Source of the DNA: Clostridia bacterium | GTDB lineage: Bacteria > Bacillota > Clostridia > Oscillospirales > Butyricicoccaceae | Assembly (NCBI GenBank): GCA_017547995.1 | Contig: JAFYNW010000081.1 | Span: forward strand, 1 to 14,695 | Direction of reading: 5' to 3' | DNA: 14,695 bases | Shown: positions 1-6,869 of the stretch, in pieces | Numbering within the stretch: the stretch's first letter is position 1 | Layout: each line of letters begins with the position of its first letter | Position numbers and translations under genes: made by a program | Notes under the pieces: generated by a model | Database searches by the model: none | Told to the model about the DNA's origin: nothing | The model's input: only the letters and a program-made list of their open reading frames with translations

Positions 1-819
1 TACGCGTTCAAAGAGTTCCTTAACCTGAGTTACCTTTGGAGCGCGGATAGCGTAGAGCACCTGAGCTTCAGACTGAACAACGTTAGGAGCTGTGCCGCCT
101 GTGTTGATAACTGCATAGTGGATACGAGCTTCGTCAATCATGTGTTCACGCATATAGTTTACGCCGACGTTCATAACTTCAACTGCGTCGAGAGCGGAGC
201 GGCCGAGGTGTGGAGCACCTGCTGCATGAGAGGAAAGACCGTGGAATGTATAGAATACACGGAAGTTAGCGAGGGAGCCGGAGCCTGTTACGCCGTTTGT
301 CCAGCCCGGATGCCATGTGAGAGCGATGTCGCAGTCATTGAAGCAGCCTTCGCGGACGAGGAATGCCTTACCGCCTGCGTTTTCTTCTGCAGGACAGCCG
401 TAGTAACGGATTGTACCAGGGATATTCTTTTCGACCATATAGTCCTTGAGGGCAACTGCAGCTGCCATGGAAGCCGCGCCGAGGAGGTTATGACCACAGC
501 CGTGACCGTCCTTACCTACTTCGATAGGGTCGTGGCTTGGCACGTCTGCCTTCTGGGAAAGACCGCTGAGAGCGTCGTATTCACCGAGAAGAGCGATGAT
601 TGGGTGGCCTGAGCCGTATTCAGCAACGAAAGCTGTTTCTTCGCCACCGATACCCATTGTGACCTTGAAGCCCATTTCTATCATATAATCGGATTCTTCC
701 TTAGCCGATTTGAATTCCTGGAAGCGGGATTCTGCATATTCCCATACTGCATCGGAAATGCGGATTGTTGCATCTTTTCTGTTTTCAACCAATTTTGCAA
801 GATCCTGAACGTAACTCAT
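1..819 (-). CDS. M20 family amidohydrolase, AbgB-like (partial, C-terminus beyond left edge)
   Basis: Cytoplasmic zinc hydrolase of the M20D/AbgB type. The family cleaves amide bonds of aminoacyl or aminobenzoyl-glutamate-like conjugates. Seen: 273 residues from ATG 819 to the edge with no stop, preceded by a perfect AAGGAGG (829-835). The metal-site pattern of the family is present: HGCGHN (Cys108 and His110 as likely ligands), the Glu145-Glu146 pair in CPAEEN (general base plus ligand) and His170 in TWHP. The SHDPIEVGKDGHGCGHN stretch resembles AbgB more than general aminoacylases. The lid/dimerisation domain starts near residue 185; the last metal ligand would lie in the missing part. No signal peptide. 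The gene has its own promoter (861-889) downstream of the oppA terminator, so it is separate from the opp operon but plausibly processes imported peptides. Substrate unknown; the family call is firm, the AbgB subfamily less so. Confidence 0.88.
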   Translation of the reverse strand, partial: MSYVQDLAKLVENRKDATIRISDAVWEYAESRFQEFKSAKEESDYMIEMGFKVTMGIGGEETAFVAEYGSGHPIIALLGEYDALSGLSQKADVPSHDPIEVGKDGHGCGHNLLGAASMAAAVALKDYMVEKNIPGTIRYYGCPAEENAGGKAFLVREGCFNDCDIALTWHPGWTNGVTGSGSLANFRVFYTFHGLSSHAAGAPHLGRSALDAVEVMNVGVNYMREHMIDEARIHYAVINTGGTAPNVVQSEAQVLYAIRAPKVTQVKELFERV

Positions 820-860
820 TTGTTATTTCCTCCTTGAGTTGTTTATTTCGTGATATGTCT

Positions 861-889
861 ATTGTACACAAAATGAAAAGATTTTTCAA
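861..889 (-). promoter_or_regulatory. Sigma-A promoter of the M20 amidohydrolase gene
   Basis: On the minus strand: -35 TTGAAA (884-889), 17-bp spacer, -10 TACAAT (861-866). The start codon is about 40 bp downstream with AAGGAGG in between. The two hexamers and the spacing are the same as in the S9 peptidase promoter at 6809-6837. Confidence 0.75.
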
Positions 890-956
890 TAGTTTTTTGT
901 GGGATTTGCGAAGAAAAATTGAGATGTGGCGAGGTGATTATTTGATAGACAGACTA

Positions 957-1045
957 CGTTTTTGCGGGACGTCGAGGGCGCCGTCCCCTACAATACGTAC
1001 AAGCAATGCCCTCCCCTACAATATTTTGTTGTCCGCAGGGCATAC
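957..1045. repeat. Dispersed structured repeat, type A (compound, degenerate copy)
   Basis: The segment starts with CGTTTTTGCGGG (957-968), identical to the edge of the repeat at 11986-12021. A stem GGGACG (966-971)/CGTCCC (982-987) follows, then CCCCTACAAT. A second, shorter unit ending in CCCCTACAAT lies at 1003-1022, and GCAGGGCAT ends it near 1043. It sits between the oppA terminator and the amidohydrolase promoter and has no coding potential I believe. I recall GTAGGGG...CCCGCAAAAACG-type repeats from Clostridia; family membership is from memory. Confidence 0.55.
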
Positions 1046-1074
1046 AAAAAAGGCTCTCCGTATGGAGAGCCTTT
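1046..1074 (-). terminator. Intrinsic terminator of the opp operon
   Basis: Read on the minus strand: stem GGCTCTCC/GGAGAGCC (1064-1071 with 1052-1059), 4-nt loop, then a run of six T (1046-1051). It begins about 20 bp after the oppA stop codon. Confidence 0.9.
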
Positions 1075-1091
1075 CAGGTTATTCAATTGAA

Positions 1092-2786
1092 TTAGTTAGC
1101 GAATGTAACTTCTGTGAAGTTAGGACCACCTGCAACGCCTGTCCAGAAGCCCTGTACGTTTTCTGCAACGAGAACAACTGGAATCTGTGTGAAGAGTGGG
1201 AGAACGAAGCTCTGTTCGCCTACCATGTAGTCTTCGATTTCGTGGAGCTTTGCAATGTAAGCATCTGGATCTGTGATTTCGTATGCTTCCTGAACGAGCT
1301 GGTCGTACTTGTCATCTCTGATGGACTGGCAACCGTCGATCTGTGCATCTGTTGTGAAGATCTTGAAGTAGTTGAGTGGGTCAGAGGAGTCGTTGTTTGC
1401 GTAACGGCAAGCTGTGAAGTCACCGTTGTCAACGAAGTCATAGAATACGCCGCCTTCAACGCTCTTGAGTTCAACTTCTACGTAAATCTGGGACCAGAAC
1501 TGCTGGAGCATCTGAGCAACGTCAGCGTGGAACTGGCTGTTGGAGTAGAGGTATTCGAACTTGAGCTTGTTGTTTTCGTTGTAACCTGCACCTTCCATAA
1601 GCTTCTTAGCTTCTTCGAGGTTGTATGTGTGGTAGGAAGCTTCTGCACGGAAGTCGTCTGTCTTACCTGCGAAGCCGTATGGGATGAAGCCGTCGAGCTG
1701 AACGATGAATTCGGAACCGCCGCCGAGGATTTCGATCATAACTTCCTTGTTAACTGCGAGTGTGAGAGCCTTTCTTACGTCAGCATTCTTGAATGCTTCT
1801 ACTGTGCCCTTAGGACCGCCGTTGAAGAGAACGAAGTATGTGGATGTGTACTTTTCGCCCTTGTGGAGCATGTTAGCGTAGTCAGCGTTTGTGGAAACTT
1901 CTGTTGGAACATTGAGCGCTACGTCGAGTTCGCCAGCCTTGAATGCGTTGAGCTGAGCTGTGGAGTCAGGCATTACGAGCCATGTAATCTTGTCGAGTGT
2001 TACGTTTTCTGCGTTCCAGTAGTTTTCGTTCTTAACGTAAACTGCCTGTTCTTCTGCGCTGATGGATTCGAGCTTCATAGCGCCGAGGCAAGGGTAGATT
2101 GTACCGTCAACGGACCATGCGCTTTCGTGTTCGATAGCGAAGTCAGGTCTTACAGGAGCTGTTACATTACCTGCGAAGAACTTGTAGAAGAATGGGTGCT
2201 TGGAGAGAAGCTTAACTTCGAATGTGAGGTCGTCGATAACGTTAACGCCAACGTCTGTCATGTCAGCAACGTCCATCTGCTTTTCAGCAGCTTCTGCTGC
2301 GCCAACGATGAAGGATGTGAGGTTACGTGCAGCGTATGCGTTCATTGGGCCGTAGCCGATAGATCTCTTGATACCGAATACACAGTGTTCAGCTGTGAGA
2401 GGTTCACCGTCGGACCACTTGATGCCTTCCTTGAGCTTGAATGTATATGTGAGGCCGTCTTCAGAGATTTCGTAGCTTTCGCAGAGTTCGTTCTGGTATT
2501 CACCGTTAACGTCTGTCTTGAAGAGGTTAGCGCCTGTCTGAGCATATACGTTGCTCATTGCTGTTGTGGACATGAGAGCTGGGTCGAGTGTTGCGAATGT
2601 TGTGTTTGTTGCTGTTACGATTTCAACAGGGCCTTCTGCTGGAGCTGCTGTTGTTGTTTCGCCTGCTGCTGTTGTTGTGTTACCAGCTGCAGCTGTTGTA
2701 TTTGTTGTTTCTTCCTTGGAGGAGCAACCTGCAAAGAGAGAGAGGCACATTACAAGTGCAAGCATAAGAGCTGTAAACTTTTTCAT
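1092..2786 (-). CDS. oppA: Oligopeptide-binding lipoprotein (SBP family 5)
   Basis: Extracellular solute-binding lipoprotein that delivers peptides to the OppBCDF permease encoded just upstream. Seen: 564 residues, normal for the family. The lipoprotein signal has a basic n-region (MKK), a hydrophobic stretch and lipobox LFAG-Cys21, so it is anchored in the membrane by a lipidated cysteine. Residues about 25-52 are a Thr/Ala/Gly-rich low-complexity tether. The body follows the SBP_bac_5 plan, including LDPALMST near the start of the mature domain and an internal LKEGIKWSDGEPLTAE motif. ATG 2786 is supported by AAGGAG (2797-2802). It is the last gene of oppBCDFA, 31 bp after oppF, with a terminator after it. 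I saw no promoter of its own. Peptide is the likely ligand, but this fold also carries nickel, heme or sugars in other operons. Confidence 0.9.
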   Translation of the reverse strand: MKKFTALMLALVMCLSLFAGCSSKEETTNTTAAAGNTTTAAGETTTAAPAEGPVEIVTATNTTFATLDPALMSTTAMSNVYAQTGANLFKTDVNGEYQNELCESYEISEDGLTYTFKLKEGIKWSDGEPLTAEHCVFGIKRSIGYGPMNAYAARNLTSFIVGAAEAAEKQMDVADMTDVGVNVIDDLTFEVKLLSKHPFFYKFFAGNVTAPVRPDFAIEHESAWSVDGTIYPCLGAMKLESISAEEQAVYVKNENYWNAENVTLDKITWLVMPDSTAQLNAFKAGELDVALNVPTEVSTNADYANMLHKGEKYTSTYFVLFNGGPKGTVEAFKNADVRKALTLAVNKEVMIEILGGGSEFIVQLDGFIPYGFAGKTDDFRAEASYHTYNLEEAKKLMEGAGYNENNKLKFEYLYSNSQFHADVAQMLQQFWSQIYVEVELKSVEGGVFYDFVDNGDFTACRYANNDSSDPLNYFKIFTTDAQIDGCQSIRDDKYDQLVQEAYEITDPDAYIAKLHEIEDYMVGEQSFVLPLFTQIPVVLVAENVQGFWTGVAGGPNFTEVTFAN

Positions 2787-2817
2787 TTTAATTTTTCTCC
2801 TTGATAATTCTTAAAAA

Positions 2818-3786
2818 CTAGTCGTAGAGGTGACATGCAACCTGAGAGTTGCCCACCTTTCTAAGTTTTGGAGTATCTTTTGCACATACTTCCATTGCCA
2901 TCGGACATCTTGTTCTGAATGCACAGCCTGATGGGACGTTGAGTGGTGATGGGATTTCGCCATCGATAGCCGCGATTTCGCGGTTTCTCATGAGGTGTGG
3001 GTCAGGGATTGGGATAGCGGAGAGCAATGCTCTTGTGTAAGGATGAAGCGGATTGCGGTAAAGCTCATTGCTTTCGCCTACTTCAACCAGACTGCCGAGG
3101 TACATAGCACCGATTCTGTCGGAAATATGCTTAACTGCACCAAGGTCGTGAGCGATGAACAGATAAGAGATGTTTCTTTCTTCCTGGATCTTTTCAAGAA
3201 GGTTGATGATCTGGGCCTGAATAGAAACGTCAAGTGCGGAAATAGGTTCGTCGCAGACGATGAACTTTGGATTGAGAGCCAACGTTCTCGCTATCGAGAT
3301 TCTCTGACGCTGACCGCCTGAGAATTCATGTGGATAACGTCGGATGTGGTCGGGTTTAAGCCCGACGATCTCCAAAAGCTCACTTGCTTTTTCATCCTTT
3401 TCTTTGGAAGTTGGGTACAAATCATGTATATCCATAGGCTCACGAATGATTTCGCCTACAGTCATACGGGAGTTAAGTGATGCGTAAGGGTCCTGGAAAA
3501 TCATCTGCGCATCTTTGCGGAACTTCTTGAGTTCATCGCCCTTGATTGTGCTGACGTCTTTTCCTTCAAACCAGACCTTGCCGTCTGTTGGCTCGTAAAT
3601 CTTTACGATTGTTCTGCCCAACGTACTCTTGCCGCAGCCGGATTCACCAACAAGACCGAATGTTTCGTTTTCGAAAACTTCGAAAGAAACGTCGTTAACT
3701 GCCTTGAGGTACTTCTTCTTGCCGAACATTGAAGTTGCCACAGGGAAGAATGTTTTAAGATTTTCAACTTTTAAGATTGGTTCCAT
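2818..3786 (-). CDS. oppF: Oligopeptide ABC transporter ATP-binding protein OppF
   Basis: One of two ATPases that drive peptide import from the cytoplasmic face. Seen in 322 residues: Walker A GESGCGKST (47-55), Q-loop Gln98, signature FSGGQ (155-159), Walker B FIVCDE (175-180), switch His213. The C-terminal oligopeptide/dipeptide extension contains HPY (248-250). That tail holds four cysteines (288, 294, 301, 318), spaced as in Opp/Dpp ATPases reported to bind a [4Fe-4S] cluster. ATG 3786 lies 3 bp after the oppD stop, and its AAGGAAG ribosome site is inside the end of oppD, so translation is probably coupled. OppF rather than OppD by position and by Walker A ending in Ser-Thr; the two families are close. 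Confidence 0.93.
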   Translation of the reverse strand: MEPILKVENLKTFFPVATSMFGKKKYLKAVNDVSFEVFENETFGLVGESGCGKSTLGRTIVKIYEPTDGKVWFEGKDVSTIKGDELKKFRKDAQMIFQDPYASLNSRMTVGEIIREPMDIHDLYPTSKEKDEKASELLEIVGLKPDHIRRYPHEFSGGQRQRISIARTLALNPKFIVCDEPISALDVSIQAQIINLLEKIQEERNISYLFIAHDLGAVKHISDRIGAMYLGSLVEVGESNELYRNPLHPYTRALLSAIPIPDPHLMRNREIAAIDGEIPSPLNVPSGCAFRTRCPMAMEVCAKDTPKLRKVGNSQVACHLYD

Positions 3787-3789
3787 CTC

Positions 3790-4788
3790 TTAAATACTTC
3801 CTTTCTCTGTAAGCCAGCAATGTACCTTGTGTGTGTCTGACAGACTCTTTTCCTTTGGCCAGTAAAGCTTACATACCTTCATGGCATGCTCACAACGGTC
3901 TACGAACGGACAGCCTGCTGGCGGAGCAAGGAGGTCCGGCGGTGAGCCTGGGATAGGTCTGAGTTCATTGTCATCCACTTCAGGATTGTTTACACAAGCC
4001 AGAAGGCCCTTTGCGTATGGATGAACGCCTTCATAGAATATTTCATCGGCAGTACCGCTTTCAACGATCTTGCCGCCATACATGATGTATACTCGGTCGC
4101 AAGTGCTTGCCACAACGCCAAGGTCGTGAGTGATGAGGATAACACCGGAGCCGAGGTTCTTTCTCATATCCTTGATGAGCTCAAGAATCTTTGCCTGAAT
4201 TGTAACGTCGAGAGCTGTTGTTGGCTCGTCGGCGATGATAAGTCTTGGGGAACAAGCGAGAGCAATCGCGATGATAACTCTCTGACGCATACCGCCCGAA
4301 AGCTGATGCGGATACTGCTTGAGTCTTTCTGCAGGAGAAGGAATACCTACTCTTGTGAGAAGCTCAACAGCCATTGTGTGAAGCTGATCACGGTTAAGCT
4401 TCTTTCTATGGTTGAGAATTGGTTCGATAAGCTGTTTTTCGATTGTGAGAACAGGATTGAGGAAGGACATAGGGTCCTGGAAAATCATCGAGATTGTGTT
4501 GCCACGGATGCTTTCCATGTACTTTTCCCATTCTTTCTGTGTGCCATCAAACTTGATTGGGCAGATTTCCTTGCCGTCAAATACGATGGAACCATCTTCG
4601 ATGATACCGTTTTCACTGAGCAAGCCCATTACGGAATACATCGACTGGCTCTTGCCGGAGCCGGATTCACCAACGATGCCGACGATTTCGCCTTCATCAA
4701 CAGAAAGGGAAACATTTCTTACAGCCTGAACCATTCCCTGCTCAGTGGTGAAGCTTGTTTTTAAGTTCTTTATTTCAAGTAAGCTCAT
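3790..4788 (-). CDS. oppD: Oligopeptide ABC transporter ATP-binding protein OppD
   Basis: Partner ATPase of OppF in the peptide importer. Seen in 332 residues: Walker A GESGSGKS (40-47), Q-loop Gln104, signature LSGGM (163-167), Walker B LIIADE with Asp187-Glu188, switch His221, HPY (256-258). The C-terminal extension carries Cys293, Cys299, Cys306 and Cys324 in the same C-x5-C-x6-C-x(16-17)-C spacing as OppF, so both subunits keep the putative Fe-S ligands. All ATPase residues are intact. ATG 4788 is preceded by AGAAAGG and lies 15 bp after the oppC stop. The order B-C-D-F-A and the tight spacing support one transcript. Confidence 0.93.
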   Translation of the reverse strand: MSLLEIKNLKTSFTTEQGMVQAVRNVSLSVDEGEIVGIVGESGSGKSQSMYSVMGLLSENGIIEDGSIVFDGKEICPIKFDGTQKEWEKYMESIRGNTISMIFQDPMSFLNPVLTIEKQLIEPILNHRKKLNRDQLHTMAVELLTRVGIPSPAERLKQYPHQLSGGMRQRVIIAIALACSPRLIIADEPTTALDVTIQAKILELIKDMRKNLGSGVILITHDLGVVASTCDRVYIMYGGKIVESGTADEIFYEGVHPYAKGLLACVNNPEVDDNELRPIPGSPPDLLAPPAGCPFVDRCEHAMKVCKLYWPKEKSLSDTHKVHCWLTEKGSI

Positions 4789-4803
4789 ATTATACCTTTC
4801 TGA

Positions 4804-5724
4804 TTATTTTTTCTTAGGGTCGAATGCATCGGAAACGCCGTCGCCGATAAAGTTGAGAGAGAGCATTGTGAGACAGATGGAAGCAACCGGCCAGATAATC
4901 TGGATTGGATGGCTTTCGATGAGAGATCTTGCTTCGTTAGCAAGTGTACCCCACGATGCAGCCGGAGCGGAAATACCGATACCGACGAAGCTGAGGAATG
5001 CTTCTGTAAAGATAGCTGATGGAACCATGAGTGTTACGTTAACAATGATTGGGCCCATGCAGTTGATGATAAGGTGCTTGAAGAGGATTCTCATCTTGCT
5101 TGCACCGAGAACGTAAGCAGCAAGAGCGAATTCCTGTTCCTTAAGGGAGAGAACCTGTGCTCTGACAAGTCTTGCCATACCCATCCATGCTGTTGCACAG
5201 AGACCGATGAGAATGGAAACGATGTTGGAGCCGAAGATGAGCATGATGAGGATAACGATGAGAAGCGTTGGGATAGAATAGATGATATCGACGATTCTCA
5301 TAAGAACCATATCAACCTTGCCGCCGACGTAACCTGCGATACCGCCGTAAACGATGCCGATGAAGAGGCAGATGAAAGCGGAAGCGAAGCCAACGGAGAG
5401 AGAGATTCGTGCGCCGTACATGATACGTACGAAAATGTCACGGCCGAACTTGTCTGTGCCCATTGGGTGGAGAAGGCTTGGCATAAGGTTGACGGACGTA
5501 AGGTCCATCAGGTCATATTCGAATGGTGAGAACATTGGGACTGTGATGGCAAGCACTGTCATCACGATGAGGAATGCGAGACCTGCGAGAGCAAGTTTAT
5601 TTTTCTTGAAACGGCCCCATGCGTCCTGAAGATACGTCTTGGACTTGGCCGCGATGAATTCGCTGTTTTTTTCTTCTTCAGAAAGCGGCTCGAAAAGATC
5701 CGCTGTAAGCTTGATGTCTTCCAT
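4804..5724 (-). CDS. oppC: Oligopeptide ABC transporter permease OppC
   Basis: Inner permease subunit pairing with OppB to form the membrane channel. Seen in 306 residues: a cytoplasmic N-terminal segment of about 42 residues (OppC_N type), a first membrane helix at about 44-63, then the family block HPMGTDKFGRDIFVR (86-100). A BPD_transp_1 core follows, with the EAA coupling loop EFALAAYVLGASKMRILFKH (198-217), FLSFVGIG (243-250) and the terminal NFIGDGVSDAFDP (291-303). The C-terminus is basic (PKKK), as in many OppC proteins. ATG 5724 has a TAGGAG ribosome site directly after the oppB stop codon; the gap between the genes is 12 bp, so coupling is likely. Confidence 0.93.
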   Translation of the reverse strand: MEDIKLTADLFEPLSEEEKNSEFIAAKSKTYLQDAWGRFKKNKLALAGLAFLIVMTVLAITVPMFSPFEYDLMDLTSVNLMPSLLHPMGTDKFGRDIFVRIMYGARISLSVGFASAFICLFIGIVYGGIAGYVGGKVDMVLMRIVDIIYSIPTLLIVILIMLIFGSNIVSILIGLCATAWMGMARLVRAQVLSLKEQEFALAAYVLGASKMRILFKHLIINCMGPIIVNVTLMVPSAIFTEAFLSFVGIGISAPAASWGTLANEARSLIESHPIQIIWPVASICLTMLSLNFIGDGVSDAFDPKKK

Positions 5725-5736
5725 TTATAACTCCTA

Positions 5737-6666
5737 CTATTTCTTCTTGTCGAGCTTTACACGTGGGTCGATGAAAGCTACAAGAATGTCAGTTGCGATG
5801 TTAGCTACGATAATGAGAACGCCGAAGAGAATTGTGAGAGCCATGATCATTGTGTAGTCACGGTTTGTAACGCTGTTTGTGAATTCGGCGCCGATGCCTG
5901 GGATAGAGAAGAGGTTTTCGATAACGAAGGAACCTGTTACGAGATAAGAGAGAAGCGGACCTGCGTAGTTGACGACCGGAATCATACAGTTCTTAAGGCC
6001 GTGCTTGAGGATAATCTTGAGTGTTGGAGTACCCTTACTGCGAGCGAGAACGATGTAGTCCTGCTTCATAACTTCCTTCATACCGGAGCGCACGAGACGG
6101 GAAACCATCGAGATTGGGTGGAGCGCCAGGGAGAAGGATGGGAGAATGTAGTGAAGCGGGCTCTTGAGACCGACAATCGGAAGCACGTGAAGCACAACGC
6201 CGAAGACGATCATAAGAAGCAATGCATAGAGGAAGGAAGGAACGCTGACGCCGATTGTTGCGATGAACATTACGGAGTTTTCAACCCAGCTCTTCTTTGT
6301 GAAGGCTGCGATGATACCGAGGGCGATACCAGCTACCATTGCAAATACGAAAGCCACAACACCAACCTTGACTGTGGATGGCATACATCTTGCGATGATA
6401 TCGACTACGTTCTGACCCTTACGAGTCATCGATTCGCCGAAATCGCCGGTGGCTGCATTTTTGAGATAGATTGCGAACTGTTCCGGAATCGACTTATCCA
6501 GATTATACTGGGCAAGAAGCTTTTCTCTCAGCTCAGGCTGAAGCTGTGCAAGCTCAGCGCCGAATGGAGAACCTGGAACAAGTTTCATAAGGAAGAATGT
6601 GACTGTGGCAAGAACTAAAATTGTGAGTGCGCCTGCCATCAGACGTTTGAGAATATATTTAAGCAC
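5737..6666 (-). CDS. oppB: Oligopeptide ABC transporter permease OppB (GTG start)
   Basis: First gene of the opp operon; permease subunit. Seen in 309 residues: an N-terminal helix (about 10-30) followed by the PGSPF motif (31-35), DFGESM (75-80) and BPD_transp_1 core helices. The EAA loop is QDYIVLARSKGTPTLKIILKH (202-222), followed by FSIPGIG (253-259) and the C-terminal DPRVK (300-304). The length is typical. The start is GTG at 6666, chosen because AGGAGG (6676-6681) is well spaced upstream and MLKYILKRL is the usual beginning of OppB. The GTG may temper initiation in an operon with a near-consensus promoter. Confidence 0.93.
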   Translation of the reverse strand: MLKYILKRLMAGALTILVLATVTFFLMKLVPGSPFGAELAQLQPELREKLLAQYNLDKSIPEQFAIYLKNAATGDFGESMTRKGQNVVDIIARCMPSTVKVGVVAFVFAMVAGIALGIIAAFTKKSWVENSVMFIATIGVSVPSFLYALLLMIVFGVVLHVLPIVGLKSPLHYILPSFSLALHPISMVSRLVRSGMKEVMKQDYIVLARSKGTPTLKIILKHGLKNCMIPVVNYAGPLLSYLVTGSFVIENLFSIPGIGAEFTNSVTNRDYTMIMALTILFGVLIIVANIATDILVAFIDPRVKLDKKK

Positions 6667-6720
6667 TTGTGAGAACCTCCTGAATAATTATACAAATACT
6701 TACATTTTGATTACTTATAT

Positions 6721-6749
6721 ATAATAATATAAGACCCCTTTTTTGTCAA
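6721..6749 (-). promoter_or_regulatory. Sigma-A promoter of the oppBCDFA operon
   Basis: On the minus strand: perfect -35 TTGACA (6744-6749), 17-bp spacer containing GGGG, -10 TATTAT (6721-6726). The leader to the oppB GTG is about 50 nt. A 12/15 match to the CodY box consensus abuts the -35 at 6751-6765 (see findings). Confidence 0.8.
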
Positions 6750-6808
6750 GTATTTTCTGTATATTTATGCATAGTTATGATTAAATACATCTATTTTGCA
6801 CAAATATC

Positions 6809-6837
6809 TTGAAATAAAAAAATGATTATGGTACAAT
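6809..6837 (+). promoter_or_regulatory. Sigma-A promoter of the S9 peptidase gene
   Basis: -35 TTGAAA (6809-6814), 17-bp spacer, -10 TACAAT (6832-6837). A perfect inverted repeat GTACAA-T-TTGTAC (6831-6843) covers the -10 and the probable start site. GAAGGAGG at 6856-6863 precedes ATG 6870, so the leader is short, about 25 nt. Confidence 0.78.
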
Positions 6838-6869
6838 TTGTACATAAACATTTTTGAAGGAGGCAAATC

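Noticed and set aside
765..2804. A 679-codon open frame on the plus strand across the oppA region
   Set aside because: It is antisense to oppA, extends across the oppA terminator and the upstream promoter region, and encodes a Cys/Val-rich sequence without domains. It arises because oppA rarely uses the codons that read as stops on the other strand.
1..6666. The amidohydrolase as a sixth gene of the opp operon
   Set aside because: A strong terminator after oppA and a separate promoter upstream of the amidohydrolase argue for two units.
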